A stretch of DNA of 64,000 nucleotides from Bacteroidales bacterium (GCA_028280405.1 JANQLW010000016.1:75119-139118); one strand, 5' to 3'; positions 45,530 to 54,982 are shown, counted from the first letter of the stretch. Notes: generated by a model from the sequence alone, not told the origin. A program made the numbers and translations.

Positions 45530-47839
45530 TTAAAATTTATTTGTGACTTGAATGCCCAAATAATAGTTTCTTGGTTCTCCCGGGTAATAATATCTTGGTG
45601 CTTTGTTATTAAAACTTTGGGCATTTATTAATATTTGTGAAGCATAAACTTCATTAAATAAATTATTCAATCCAAAATAAGTATTAATACTAAGATGCTT
45701 ATTTAAAATTAGCCGGTATCCCATTTTTAGATCGGTTAATTTATAGCTCTTAGAGAATAGATCATTATGGTCAGTTATTGGAATTTCATCTACATATTGA
45801 AAATTAATACTTCCCCAAAATCCTTGATTTGTATCTATATCTACCCCTATACTTAAGATTTGAGAAGGGACTCCTGTTAATTTGTTTCCTGAAAAATCAT
45901 TTATGCCATCTATGAAATCCTTGAAGGAATAATCATTCAATGTATAAGAAAGATAGTTTGATAATGAAAATGAATTCGATTTTATCCATTGATAGTTTAA
46001 ACTTAATTCTAATCCCTTATGAAAGGTTCTGCCTGCATTTACACCAATAAATTCATCCTGAGCCGTTCTTCTTGCTACCAATAGGTTGCTTAAATCCATA
46101 TGATAAATTGCTAAATTATATTGTAAACGCTTATTCATAAATGTTCCCCGTGTTCCTATTTCAAAATTCCATCCGCTTTCAGGCTTAATATCATTATTAA
46201 TTTTACCATCTGGCAATAAGGTTTCCTGAAGTGTTGGAGGTGAAAATCCATGACTTATATTTCCGTAAACAGTCATGTTTTCTGATAATATGTGTGAAAT
46301 TCCGAGCTTAGGAGAAATGATACTATTAAAAGTGTAAGTCCCTGATTGGTTTAGATTGGTACCTTTGTAAAATAGATCATCTAATTTATAAGATGTTTTG
46401 TTGAAATTGAGCCCTAAGGAAATTTGGGTTTGGGCAATCATTGTATAATTTGTTTCAAAAAAGAAATTGTAATAGTTTCTATTTTCTTTGAAATGAGAGC
46501 TTTTATCTCCTTTTACACTCCCCTTCTGAGTTGGAAACTTTGAATATAAATTATCAAAAGTTTCGGATTCCTGCCAATCTTTAAAAAACTCTCCTCCAAA
46601 AGTCCAGTTAAGATTTTTATTGAAAACCTTGGTCTTGCCCAATAAACGGCTTCTGATACCAATGGCAAAAGTAGCTTCTGACAGGATATTAAATGGGCGA
46701 GGCTCATAAGTATTTCTAAAAGAGCTAAATGTACTGGTAATATGTTTTAATTGTTCATTATACTGATGATGCCAGGATATACCAAAAATTCCTCTTTTAG
46801 ATTGTTCAAATCCTTTTGCCTGTTCCCACGTGAAAGCAGCAGCTTTTGGATTGTTTAAATAAGTTTCTTCATCTAATGAACTTGGGATATAGGCTTTTAA
46901 ATCAATGTAACTTCCTATAAAAGTCAGTTTATCTTTTTTCCCTGAATAATAATCAGAAATCATGGTAATGGTTTGCCGGTCATATTGATTGTTTAGACGA
47001 TATCCGTTTCGATGCGTATTGCTATAAATAATATGAGTACTACTCTTAGCAGAACCATAACTAACATCAATGATACCCTTGATTAAACCGTATGACCCAA
47101 AGGAAACACCACTTTGAATGCTACTTTGATTTAAGAGTCCTTTTTTAGGGATTAACTGTATTGTTCCTCCGAGCCCTGATCCGTAAATACTTGATGTTCC
47201 TCCTTTTAAAATTTCCAAGTAAGAAATTGAATTAAGTTCAAAATCCTCAATATTGGTTCCTCCATTTCCTGATGTAAGCGGGATATCTTGATAATAAGCT
47301 CTTATTTTTGAAGTTCCGTATAAATTTCTTGAGCCAATACCTCTGATTGTGATCCTGTTTGTATTCAAGGTTCCTGAATGCATATAAATCCCAGGGATTC
47401 TATTTATTACCGGGCTAATATTAATGTGGTTGCTACGATCAATTTCTTTTCGGGAAAGTATATGAATCGTTGAAGATGATTGTTTTAGTTTTTCAGGAAT
47501 ATGGTTGGCATTAATAATGACCTCATTTAACTCCAGGGAATGTATTCTTAGTTGTATTATTACAAACTTACTGTTTTTAATGTGTACTTGTTTAGTTTGA
47601 TAGCCTGCTATAGAGAATGTATAATTGCCTTTTTTTACAAGCATGAATTCCCCAAGCTGGTTACTTCTTGTTTGTGTATTATCTTTCATACAGGTAATTT
47701 GCACATCCGGCAAAGGGATTCCGTTTTCTTTATCAACTACAATCCCTTTAATGATGTTTTGTCCAAAACTATTGAAAGTTATGGTTAGCAATAAGAGTAA
47801 ATGTAAGCCTCTGCTAGTTGTGTTAAATATAGATGTCAT
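45530..47839 (-). CDS. TonB-dependent outer-membrane receptor
   Basis: A 769-residue receptor (ATG at 47839; the TTG at 47845 is less likely). Signal peptide to about residue 27 (FNSFGQ), a carboxypeptidase-regulatory-like domain (about 30-105), plug (about 120-230, with the RGIGSRNLYGTSKIRAYY and YGSGLGGTI segments) and a 22-strand-type barrel ending in VTNKF. It lacks an STN domain and has no SusD partner, so it resembles siderophore, vitamin or metal receptors. It precedes the sugar dehydrogenase gene by 42 bases; a PQQ-uptake role would be a speculation from that alone. No riboswitch is visible upstream. Confidence 0.93.
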   Translation of the reverse strand: MTSIFNTTSRGLHLLLLLTITFNSFGQNIIKGIVVDKENGIPLPDVQITCMKDNTQTRSNQLGEFMLVKKGNYTFSIAGYQTKQVHIKNSKFVIIQLRIHSLELNEVIINANHIPEKLKQSSSTIHILSRKEIDRSNHINISPVINRIPGIYMHSGTLNTNRITIRGIGSRNLYGTSKIRAYYQDIPLTSGNGGTNIEDFELNSISYLEILKGGTSSIYGSGLGGTIQLIPKKGLLNQSSIQSGVSFGSYGLIKGIIDVSYGSAKSSTHIIYSNTHRNGYRLNNQYDRQTITMISDYYSGKKDKLTFIGSYIDLKAYIPSSLDEETYLNNPKAAAFTWEQAKGFEQSKRGIFGISWHHQYNEQLKHITSTFSSFRNTYEPRPFNILSEATFAIGIRSRLLGKTKVFNKNLNWTFGGEFFKDWQESETFDNLYSKFPTQKGSVKGDKSSHFKENRNYYNFFFETNYTMIAQTQISLGLNFNKTSYKLDDLFYKGTNLNQSGTYTFNSIISPKLGISHILSENMTVYGNISHGFSPPTLQETLLPDGKINNDIKPESGWNFEIGTRGTFMNKRLQYNLAIYHMDLSNLLVARRTAQDEFIGVNAGRTFHKGLELSLNYQWIKSNSFSLSNYLSYTLNDYSFKDFIDGINDFSGNKLTGVPSQILSIGVDIDTNQGFWGSINFQYVDEIPITDHNDLFSKSYKLTDLKMGYRLILNKHLSINTYFGLNNLFNEVYASQILINAQSFNNKAPRYYYPGEPRNYYLGIQVTNKF

Positions 47840-47995
47840 GTACAAATGTTAATTGCAATTATTCTGTTCAAGCTTCTATTTTGAGACATCTTTACTCGTG
47901 GTGCTATCAGGAGTAAGTAAGTTATAGAACTAAATAAAGATAGTATTCTACTTGAAAAAATAAAATTCTTGTGGGATATATTAAATGATATTATT

Positions 47996-48358
47996 TTAAA
48001 CTTTCAGCTTTAGCAATATTTCATTGGGAAGCCATCCTTTTTCCTTACTTCTGTCATTTTCCCCAAATACCCAGCCCTGATGTTTCTTTAAACCACTTAT
48101 TACTTCACCGGCACTAATGCCAAGCTCTTTAGCAGTATAATCTTCTAATATTTTTCCAGTTGAGTCATCAACTATTTCAATCATGTTTTGAGGAATAAAT
48201 CCTGAATTGGCAGAAGTTTCACACCAAATCCATTCTTTCCATTCCGGACGATCTTCGATGACTTTAATCTTTACAAAATCTCCTTCCTTTACTTCCAAAT
48301 GGTAAGGTGCATTCGTATTCCAGGGTCTTATCGTTATGTATTTATCCATAGGGGACAT
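47996..48358 (-). CDS. Small protein with two SH3-like domains
   Basis: A 120-residue cytoplasmic protein without signal peptide. Two SH3-type modules: residues about 8-65 (EVKEGDFVKIKVI ... WIWCETSANSGFIPQNMIEI) and about 66-120 (DYTAKELGISAGEVISGLKKHQGWVFG ... GWLPNEILLKL). Each ends with the GW(I/L)P signature of SH3 folds. Met4 at 48349 is an alternative start. No partner is clear; it is divergent from the metallopeptidase gene. Confidence 0.82.
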   Translation of the reverse strand: MSPMDKYITIRPWNTNAPYHLEVKEGDFVKIKVIEDRPEWKEWIWCETSANSGFIPQNMIEIVDDSTGKILEDYTAKELGISAGEVISGLKKHQGWVFGENDRSKEKGWLPNEILLKLKV

Positions 48359-48478
48359 TCTTAATCACATTCCATATCAAATGTATAAAATTTTTAGTAA
48401 GCTTCCAATCTTGCCTTGCTTTGTTTTGTAAACTTATTTTAAAATAACGGAATTTGAAAAATGATTCAAAGAATAATT

Positions 48479-48486
48479 TAACTTTG
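48479..48486 (+). promoter_or_regulatory. -7 promoter element of the zinc peptidase gene
   Basis: TAACTTTG, 33 bases before the ATG at 48519. Confidence 0.5.
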
Positions 48487-48518
48487 ATTGATTTTAAAAT
48501 TCTTAAAAAAACAATATT

Positions 48519-50582
48519 ATGAAAAAAGTGTATTCTATAGCTATCAGCCTTGTAATCACGGCCTCAGCTATATGTGCTAACAAACCCCAGGCAAAAGATA
48601 CTGACAAATCTACTGTTGTAAATATTACAAAAGAGGTTCAGAAAAAAACGATTGCAAGCTTACTTGAAAAATATCCCAAAGCTTGTCCTGTTCATATTCA
48701 GAAAGGAGTAACTCAAACAGCATCTCTTTGGAGAGCATCTGATGGCTGTTGTGACACGTTTTCAAAATTCTGCCTTGATAATTTTGAAGCTAACAAAGAC
48801 AAGCGAGCTAAGCTTTTTGATAAGCTGGAACGTAATTATGAGATTATCAACGGCTATATGCTGAAAATGGAGTTATTATTAAAGGAACCTATCGATATGG
48901 ACTTAGGGCCGGTTGATCCGATTGATATGATGTTTGGTACTTATAGTCCGGGTGCTCACACTACTCAGGATTTTTATAATAATAAAATCGCATTTATTAC
49001 TTCTCTTAATTTTCCAAATTATAGTCTTGCTGAAAAATCTGCTAATGCGAAAAAATGGAGTCGTCGTGAATGGGCTTATGCCCGTATGGGAGATATGTTT
49101 ACTTCCAGAGTCCCGTCATCTTTAGTGCAATATGCAGCTAAAGTAGGTACCCTGGGAGATGCTTATATCAATGAGTACAATATTTTTATGGGGCATCTTC
49201 TGGATAAAAACGGAAACAGATTATTTCCTGAAGACTTACGATTAATTACTCACTGGGGCTTACGTGATGAATTGAAATCCAATTATAATAATGCAAAAAA
49301 TGGTTTCGAAAAGCAGGAAATGATTTATTCAGTAATGAAGAGAATTATTGATCAATCCATTCCTAAGGCGGTTATTAATTCCAATGCTTATGATTGGAAT
49401 CCAATGGAAAACAAATTATATAAAGATGGAGAGCAAATTGCAATAGTTCGTGAAGATGATAAGAGGTATCAGGTTTTACTTGATAATTTCAAGGTAAAGG
49501 AAGCCTTTGATAAATATAATCCGAATATGCCGACATACATTCAACGTAGATTTGAAGGAGGAATGGAAATAGCTCAGCAAGAGGTAGAAGCTCTATTTAC
49601 GGATCTTGTTTCTTCTCCAGTAGTTAAAGATGTTGCTAAATTAATTAAAAAGAGGCTGGGCCGTAAGCTTCGTCCTTATGATATCTGGTATAATGGATTT
49701 GCCGGAAGAAACTCTGTATCGGAAGAGGAACTGGATAAAATTATTGGCAAGAAATATCCTACAGCTAAGGCATTAGAAGAAGATCTTCCAAATATCATGA
49801 TCAAACTTGGATTTAAAGAGGAAGATGCTAAAAGGATCTGCAAGTTAATTCGTGTAGATGATTCAAGGGGAATTGGGCATGCATGGGGGACTACCATGAG
49901 AAACGAAAAAGCCCGTTTGAGAACTCGTGTTGAAGAAGATGGAATGAAGTATAAAGGTTATAATATTGCTATTCATGAATTCGGACATAATGTTGAACAA
50001 ACCATTACAATGAATGATGTTGATTTTTACATGATGAACGGTGTTCCGAATACGGCTTTTACTGAAACCCTTGCATTTATTTTCCAGAAAAGAGATCTTG
50101 AAATATTAGGAATGGCCGATAAAAATGAAGAAAAAGAACATTTGATGGCTTTAAATAATTTTTGGTCTTGTTATGAAATTATGGGTGTTTCTTTAGTAGA
50201 TATGGGTGTTTGGAAATGGTTATATGCAAATCCTAATGCTACTAAAGTAAAACTAAAAGAAGCTGTGATCAAAATTGCAAAAGAAATATGGAATAAATAT
50301 TATGCTCCTGTTTTTGGAACCAAGGATGAACCAATCTTGGCAATTTATTCTCACATGATCGATAACCCACTTTATTTATCAGCTTATCCTATGGGACGTG
50401 TTGTTGAGTTCCAGGTTGAGAAACAATTAAAAGGTAAAGACTTTGCAAATGAGATTTTTAGGATTTATACGCAAGGTGTTTATGTCCCTCAGTACTGGAT
50501 GAACAATGCTGTAGGAGCTGATATTTCTACAATGCCTTTAATTGAGGCTACGAAAGAAGCAGTTAAGATTGTGGAAAAATAA
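48519..50582 (+). CDS. Secreted zinc metallopeptidase of unassigned family (HEXXH)
   Basis: A 687-residue protein with a signal peptide (about 1-20, ASAICAN). HEFGH at residues 486-490 and Glu516 in NTAFTETLAF form the HEXXH plus Glu set of a gluzincin zinc site. An N-terminal Cys cluster (DGCCDTFSKFC, near residue 70-80) may be disulphide-bonded. The domain arrangement is loosely like M3 thimet-type oligopeptidases, but the rest of the sequence is not familiar to me. It should act outside the inner membrane. The final codons and the stop lie inside the left arm of element A copy 2. Confidence 0.8.
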   Translation: MKKVYSIAISLVITASAICANKPQAKDTDKSTVVNITKEVQKKTIASLLEKYPKACPVHIQKGVTQTASLWRASDGCCDTFSKFCLDNFEANKDKRAKLFDKLERNYEIINGYMLKMELLLKEPIDMDLGPVDPIDMMFGTYSPGAHTTQDFYNNKIAFITSLNFPNYSLAEKSANAKKWSRREWAYARMGDMFTSRVPSSLVQYAAKVGTLGDAYINEYNIFMGHLLDKNGNRLFPEDLRLITHWGLRDELKSNYNNAKNGFEKQEMIYSVMKRIIDQSIPKAVINSNAYDWNPMENKLYKDGEQIAIVREDDKRYQVLLDNFKVKEAFDKYNPNMPTYIQRRFEGGMEIAQQEVEALFTDLVSSPVVKDVAKLIKKRLGRKLRPYDIWYNGFAGRNSVSEEELDKIIGKKYPTAKALEEDLPNIMIKLGFKEEDAKRICKLIRVDDSRGIGHAWGTTMRNEKARLRTRVEEDGMKYKGYNIAIHEFGHNVEQTITMNDVDFYMMNGVPNTAFTETLAFIFQKRDLEILGMADKNEEKEHLMALNNFWSCYEIMGVSLVDMGVWKWLYANPNATKVKLKEAVIKIAKEIWNKYYAPVFGTKDEPILAIYSHMIDNPLYLSAYPMGRVVEFQVEKQLKGKDFANEIFRIYTQGVYVPQYWMNNAVGADISTMPLIEATKEAVKIVEK

Positions 50583-50769
50583 GTGAAAAGGAATGAGAAC
50601 ATCTAAAAAGTCTTAGCGAATCTTAGCGCATAACTTTGCGGTTCTTTGCGTAATAATCTAAATAATTGTTACGCAGAGTTTCGCAGAGAAAAACGCAAAG
50701 CTACGCAGAGCGTGAAATAAAAGATTTTATTTACTTTTTGGATGTTCTCATTCCTTTTCACTTATTTTT
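50575..50769. repeat. Palindromic element A, copy 2, filling the gap between convergent genes
   Basis: Outer arms of 36 bases (50575-50610 and 50734-50769) are reverse complements with one mismatch; the left arm includes the stop codon of the peptidase gene and the right arm abuts the tyrA stop. The core (GCGAATCTTAGCGCATAACT ... GTTACGCAGAG ... GCTACGCAGAGCG) is shared with 20716-20906. It can form one long hairpin and may end both transcripts. Confidence 0.9.
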
Positions 50770-51603
50770 TTAGAATCCAACTTTGCTTTTTAAAGCCAAA
50801 TTAATTGTTTCGTCTGTATGTTCATTTTGGTTCAGGATTTTGTTTCGGGAATTCCTGATAAAGTTTTGTAAACCATCTGTATCCTTATTTTTCAGCTGCT
50901 CCAGCAATATTGTTAAGTTGTTCCTGATTTTTTCAACTTGAACCAAACTGTGTGAAGCTAACAGAATTTCAGAAAGTAAATAATCATCTTCACTGAGTAA
51001 TCCTTTGGCAATATCCATATGTTTTTTGAAAGTAGTTCCGGGTGCATCCTGTCCTTCCATACAATTTGAAAATACAAGGGTTGAAGTAAATGGTATGGCT
51101 AATGAATAAGCAATAGTCTTATCATGGCTCTCAAAAGTGTGTTCATGCAGTTTAATCCCAAATTGTTTATAGAAGTCTTTAAAGAATTTTTTCCCTTCTT
51201 CATCAGACTCTTCGATGATAATTGCATTTTGAGTATTTAAATCGTTCAACTGGGCAAATGTAGGTCCAAACATTGGATGTGTAGATACAAACCGAAATCC
51301 ACTGTTTAAGTAAAATTCGCTCACTCCGTTTTTTACAGAACATATATCTGATATAATACATGATTTAGGAATAGATCCTAATACTTCCTTAAAAGCAGAA
51401 ACCGTATGTTGAATAGAAACTGCATTAATCAGTAATTCCGGTTCAAAATTTTTTATTTCATTTAAGCTTGTGAAACGTTCTGTCTGGAAAAGGTATTTGA
51501 GTTTTTGAGGATTCTTATCAAAAACAGCTAGATCGTGATTCAGACATAATTCGTCGGCAAACCAACTGCCCATTTTCCCGGCACCTAAGATTAATATTTT
51601 CAT
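50770..51603 (-). CDS. tyrA: Prephenate dehydrogenase
   Basis: TyrA converts prephenate to 4-hydroxyphenylpyruvate for tyrosine. The 277-residue protein opens with a Rossmann motif (ILILGAGKMGSWFADE) and has the SICSVKNGV and STHPMFGPTFAQL segments with the conserved catalytic His, followed by a helical dimerisation domain. No ACT domain, so feedback control must be elsewhere. It is the last gene of the aromatic operon, but the 210-base gap from aroF contains the TTGCTAG array and a hairpin, which may alter its expression relative to the genes before it. Confidence 0.93.
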   Translation of the reverse strand: MKILILGAGKMGSWFADELCLNHDLAVFDKNPQKLKYLFQTERFTSLNEIKNFEPELLINAVSIQHTVSAFKEVLGSIPKSCIISDICSVKNGVSEFYLNSGFRFVSTHPMFGPTFAQLNDLNTQNAIIIEESDEEGKKFFKDFYKQFGIKLHEHTFESHDKTIAYSLAIPFTSTLVFSNCMEGQDAPGTTFKKHMDIAKGLLSEDDYLLSEILLASHSLVQVEKIRNNLTILLEQLKNKDTDGLQNFIRNSRNKILNQNEHTDETINLALKSKVGF

Positions 51604-51648
51604 AAGTATTATTTTAAAATATTTTGTTACGATTAATTATTATTAAAT

Positions 51649-51724
51649 TTGCTAGTTGCTAGTTGCTAGTTGCTAGTTGCTAGTTGCTAGTTGCTAGTTG
51701 CTAGTTGCTAGTTGCTAGTTGCTA
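51649..51724. repeat. TTGCTAG heptanucleotide array, 10.9 copies
   Basis: 76 bases of perfect tandem TTGCTAG with no interruption, ending 45 bases upstream of the tyrA ATG. Uninterrupted short-unit arrays are prone to copy-number change. Confidence 0.97.
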
Positions 51725-51726
51725 AA

Positions 51727-51807
51727 GGGATGTCATCCTCCTGGTGAATAGACTATGTGTGGTTAAGAATTTGTATACAAACTATCCACTGTAGAGGATG
51801 CCATCCC
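51727..51807. repeat. Inverted repeat between aroF and tyrA
   Basis: Arms GGGATGTCATCCTC (51727-51740) and GAGGATGCCATCCC (51794-51807), one mismatch; related to the dyad at 17627-17704. It ends six bases from the aroF stop codon. Confidence 0.75.
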
Positions 51808-51813
51808 GGGCCA

Positions 51814-52893
51814 TTATTCACTATTCATAATGTATTTTTGATGCCTGATGGATTCTTCATGAATGTTTTTGAAAAGCTTTTCAGAAAATTCATTGCTGAA
51901 TCCTTTGGAAACACCAACTTCAACTCTTTGATTCATAATCTCATTATATCTTTTTGGTTGAAGAATAGTCAGGTTGTTTTCTTTTTTGAACATTCCAATA
52001 TTTTTAGAAAGTTTCATTCTTTTTTCCAGAACATCCCATAGTTCCTGATCTAATTGGTCAATTTCCTGTCTCATCATATCCAGATTCATTTGAAGATCCT
52101 TTCCATTTGAACTTCTGATAACCAAAGAATCCAGCATTTCTTTTAAGCTATCAGGCTTTATTTGTTGTGAAGCATCACTCCAGGCATTATCAGGATCAAT
52201 ATGAGTTTCGATCATCAAACCATCAAAAACTAAATCCATAGCTTGTTGAGATACTTCCCTGATTAAAGTCCGTTTCCCTGAAATATGACTGGGATCTGTA
52301 ATAACTTGAATGTCCGGAATGCGACGTTTTAGCTCAATAGGTATCTGCCATTGAGGTTCATTTCGGTATTTGATTTTGTTGTATGTAGAAAACCCCCGGT
52401 GAATAGCAGCAACCTTTTTTATTCCGGCCCGATGAATTCTTTCAATAGCTCCTATCCATAAATCCAGATCCGGATTTACAGGATTCTTAACAAGCACCGG
52501 GATATCAACTCCTTCAAGTGCATCAGCAATTTCCTGTACAGCAAAAGGATTTGCTGTGGTGCGGGCTCCAATCCAGATCATATCAATTCCATACTTCAAT
52601 GCCTGGTATACATGAAGGGCTGTGGCAACTTCGGTTCCTATCAGCATTCCGGTTTCTTCTTTTACTTTTTTTAACCAGGGTAGCCCTTCATTTTTAACTC
52701 CTTCGAATGAGCCGGGCCTTGTTCTTGGCTTCCATAATCCGGCACGAAATATTTGGATCCCTTTTGCCGCAAGTTCATGTGCAGTTTCTAATGTTTGCTT
52801 TTCTGTTTCTGCGCTGCACGGACCTGCAATGATAATCGGCCTTTTTATTTCCTTTTTATCAATATCGATTTTTTTAAGTTTTATTGTGTCCAT
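51814..52893 (-). CDS. aroF: DAHP synthase fused to chorismate mutase
   Basis: A 359-residue bifunctional enzyme. Residues 1-265 are a type I-beta DAHP synthase (PIIIAGPCSAETEKQTLE, FRAGLWKPRTRPGSFEG, TDPSHISGKR), the first step of the shikimate pathway. Residues about 270-359 are an AroQ-type chorismate mutase (MMRQEIDQLDQELWDVLEKRMKLSKNI), which makes prephenate and often gives the synthase feedback sensitivity to Phe or Tyr. It sits between the aminotransferase and tyrA genes, so one transcript covers entry and both exits of the Phe/Tyr pathway. Confidence 0.95.
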   Translation of the reverse strand: MDTIKLKKIDIDKKEIKRPIIIAGPCSAETEKQTLETAHELAAKGIQIFRAGLWKPRTRPGSFEGVKNEGLPWLKKVKEETGMLIGTEVATALHVYQALKYGIDMIWIGARTTANPFAVQEIADALEGVDIPVLVKNPVNPDLDLWIGAIERIHRAGIKKVAAIHRGFSTYNKIKYRNEPQWQIPIELKRRIPDIQVITDPSHISGKRTLIREVSQQAMDLVFDGLMIETHIDPDNAWSDASQQIKPDSLKEMLDSLVIRSSNGKDLQMNLDMMRQEIDQLDQELWDVLEKRMKLSKNIGMFKKENNLTILQPKRYNEIMNQRVEVGVSKGFSNEFSEKLFKNIHEESIRHQKYIMNSE

Positions 52894-52915
52894 TTTTTAT
52901 GAATCGTTTTAAGTA

Positions 52916-54082
52916 TTAAGATTGATTGTTTAATTGTTGTATCCTGTTTTTTACTTCCAGAAGTATTTCTTCTGAGTTACATAATGAAATTCGGATATAG
53001 CGGTCTCCTTTATTTCCAAAAATGCTACCGGGAGTAATGAAAATTTCAGAATGGTTCAGGATAAAATCTGAATATTCATATGCATTGATTGCATTTTCCG
53101 GGATTTTAGCCCAAACGAACATCCCTCCTTGGTTCTTATCATATTGACAGCCCAATAAATCAAGTATTTCAAATACAATGACCCTTCGGGATCTATATTC
53201 TTCATTAATTTTTGTATACCAACTTTTAGGGCTTGATAATGCCTGTACAGCAGCTAATTGAAGTGGTTTGAAAATTCCGGAATCCATATTGCTTTTAACA
53301 GCAATAATGTGTTTGATATTTGTTGACTTTCCACAAAGCATACCCAAACGCCATCCGGCCATATTATGCGATTTGCTCAACGAATTCAATTCAATCGCTA
53401 TATCCTTGGCTCCTTCAATTTCCATGATACTAATTGGTTTTTTATGAAGGATCAGGCTATAAGGATTATCATTACAGATTAAAATCTGATGCTTCTTCCC
53501 AAAGGCAATTAACTTTTGAAATAATTCAATACTGCCTGATACTCCTGTTGGCATATTAGGGTAATTCACCCACATCATTTTTATATTCCTTAAATCCTGT
53601 TTTTCCAGATCCTTAAAATCGGGTTCCCAATTATTTTCTTCCGATAATTTGTATTCATTGATATTTGCTCCTACAATATTCGAAATAGAACGATAAGTAG
53701 GGTAGGCCGGATTTGGAACAAGAACTCCATCTCCCGGATTTAAGAATGCCATCGAGATATGCATAATCCCTTCTTTGGAACCAATTAAAGGAAGAATTTC
53801 CTGCTCATGATCCAAACTAACATTATAAATGTTTTTATACCATTTTGCAAAAGCTTCTCTTAATTCTTTAATCCCATTATATGGTTGGTAACCATGAGCT
53901 TTTTTATTATATATTTCCTGATCAAGTACATTTAAGGTTTCCTGTGAAGGACTTAAATCCGGATTACCAATTCCCAGGTTTATGATATCTTGCCCTTCTT
54001 CCTCCCTTCTTTTTAATTCTTTAAGCTTAGTAGAAAAATAGTATTCTTTAATATTCTTGAGCCTGTCTGCCGGTTTAATCAT
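52916..54082 (-). CDS. PLP-dependent aminotransferase, class I/II
   Basis: A 388-residue fold-type I aminotransferase with the PLP-binding Lys237 in LNSLSKSHNMAGWRLG, Asn in VNYPNMPTG and the cofactor loop SKEGIM. Similar to LL-diaminopimelate or aromatic/aspartate aminotransferases. Its place six bases after pheA and before aroF makes the last step to phenylalanine and tyrosine (from phenylpyruvate and 4-hydroxyphenylpyruvate) the most likely job. Confidence 0.9.
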   Translation of the reverse strand: MIKPADRLKNIKEYYFSTKLKELKRREEEGQDIINLGIGNPDLSPSQETLNVLDQEIYNKKAHGYQPYNGIKELREAFAKWYKNIYNVSLDHEQEILPLIGSKEGIMHISMAFLNPGDGVLVPNPAYPTYRSISNIVGANINEYKLSEENNWEPDFKDLEKQDLRNIKMMWVNYPNMPTGVSGSIELFQKLIAFGKKHQILICNDNPYSLILHKKPISIMEIEGAKDIAIELNSLSKSHNMAGWRLGMLCGKSTNIKHIIAVKSNMDSGIFKPLQLAAVQALSSPKSWYTKINEEYRSRRVIVFEILDLLGCQYDKNQGGMFVWAKIPENAINAYEYSDFILNHSEIFITPGSIFGNKGDRYIRISLCNSEEILLEVKNRIQQLNNQS

Positions 54083-54088
54083 TTTAAC

Positions 54089-54973
54089 TTAATTTACAGT
54101 TTGTTGTGTTGTTTCTTTAATTTCCTTTTCTGTATATGTTTGTGTTGACTTTTGATAAATTCCATAGACTTTTAAATCATCACATTGATCTTTGATCAGT
54201 TCAATTGCATTTTGAAATTGATTGTATCTGTCAAATTCCAGATCCGCTAAAAACAGGTAGCACCATTCTTTTCCTATAATTGGGATTGATTGAATTTTGG
54301 TCAGATTGATATTAATGGAAGCGAAGAAATTTAAAATTCCTGCCAGGCTCCCACTTTCATGTTTTAATGCGAATGAGATACTTGCTTTATTACAAGCTTC
54401 AATTTCAGATTGCGAACGTTTATCTTCTTTTTCCAATAACAAAAAGCGTGTATAATTTCTTTTATTGGTTTCAATACTTTCAGCAAGAATGTTTAAGCCA
54501 AATTTTACAGCAGCCGTAGAACTTGCGATAGAAGCACGCCCCTCTATTTTTTTATTGGCAATTTCATAGGCACTTAGCGCTGTATCTTCACTATATACCA
54601 GTTTTATATGCGGATACTGTGCTAAGAACTTGTCACATTGCTGGATCGCCATTGGATGAGAATGAACTTCATTCATGTCCTTAATTGTTTGTCCGGGAAG
54701 TGCCAGTAAGTTTTGTTTTATCCTTCTTTTGATTTCTCCAACTACTTTTAGTCCTGAATTGGTTAATAGTCGATAATTGCTAAGGATACTTCCTGCAACT
54801 GTGTTTTCAATGGCCATTAAACTTAGGTCTGCTTTTCCGGAAACAGTATGTTCAATAACTTCTTCAAAAGAGTTTAGGGGGATAACTTCAATTTTTTCAT
54901 TATGATACAAGTATTGAATTGTTTCATCATGGAATGATCCGTAATAGCCCTGAATTGCGATTTTTTTTCTCAT
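54089..54973 (-). CDS. pheA: Prephenate dehydratase with ACT domain
   Basis: PheA converts prephenate to phenylpyruvate. I use the ATG at 54973 (294 residues); the TTG at 54985 lies in the T-run of the attenuator and is not plausible. Residues 1-190 are the dehydratase (IAIQGYYGSFHDETI, LMAIENTVAGSI, RASIASSTAAVKFGL, TRFLLL), and about 205-280 the ACT domain with ALKHESGSLAGILNFFA and the KIQSIP loop, which binds phenylalanine for feedback inhibition. It is the first structural gene of the aromatic operon, preceded by two leader peptides with attenuators. Confidence 0.95.
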   Translation of the reverse strand: MRKKIAIQGYYGSFHDETIQYLYHNEKIEVIPLNSFEEVIEHTVSGKADLSLMAIENTVAGSILSNYRLLTNSGLKVVGEIKRRIKQNLLALPGQTIKDMNEVHSHPMAIQQCDKFLAQYPHIKLVYSEDTALSAYEIANKKIEGRASIASSTAAVKFGLNILAESIETNKRNYTRFLLLEKEDKRSQSEIEACNKASISFALKHESGSLAGILNFFASININLTKIQSIPIIGKEWCYLFLADLEFDRYNQFQNAIELIKDQCDDLKVYGIYQKSTQTYTEKEIKETTQQTVN

Positions 54974-54982
54974 TGTTTTAAG

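Noticed and set aside
47846..47995. Possible cobalamin or other riboswitch before the TonB receptor at 45530-47839
   Set aside because: No conserved riboswitch boxes can be found on the minus strand.
51649..51724. TTGCTAG array as a CRISPR array
   Set aside because: Units are seven bases with no spacers, and no cas genes are present.
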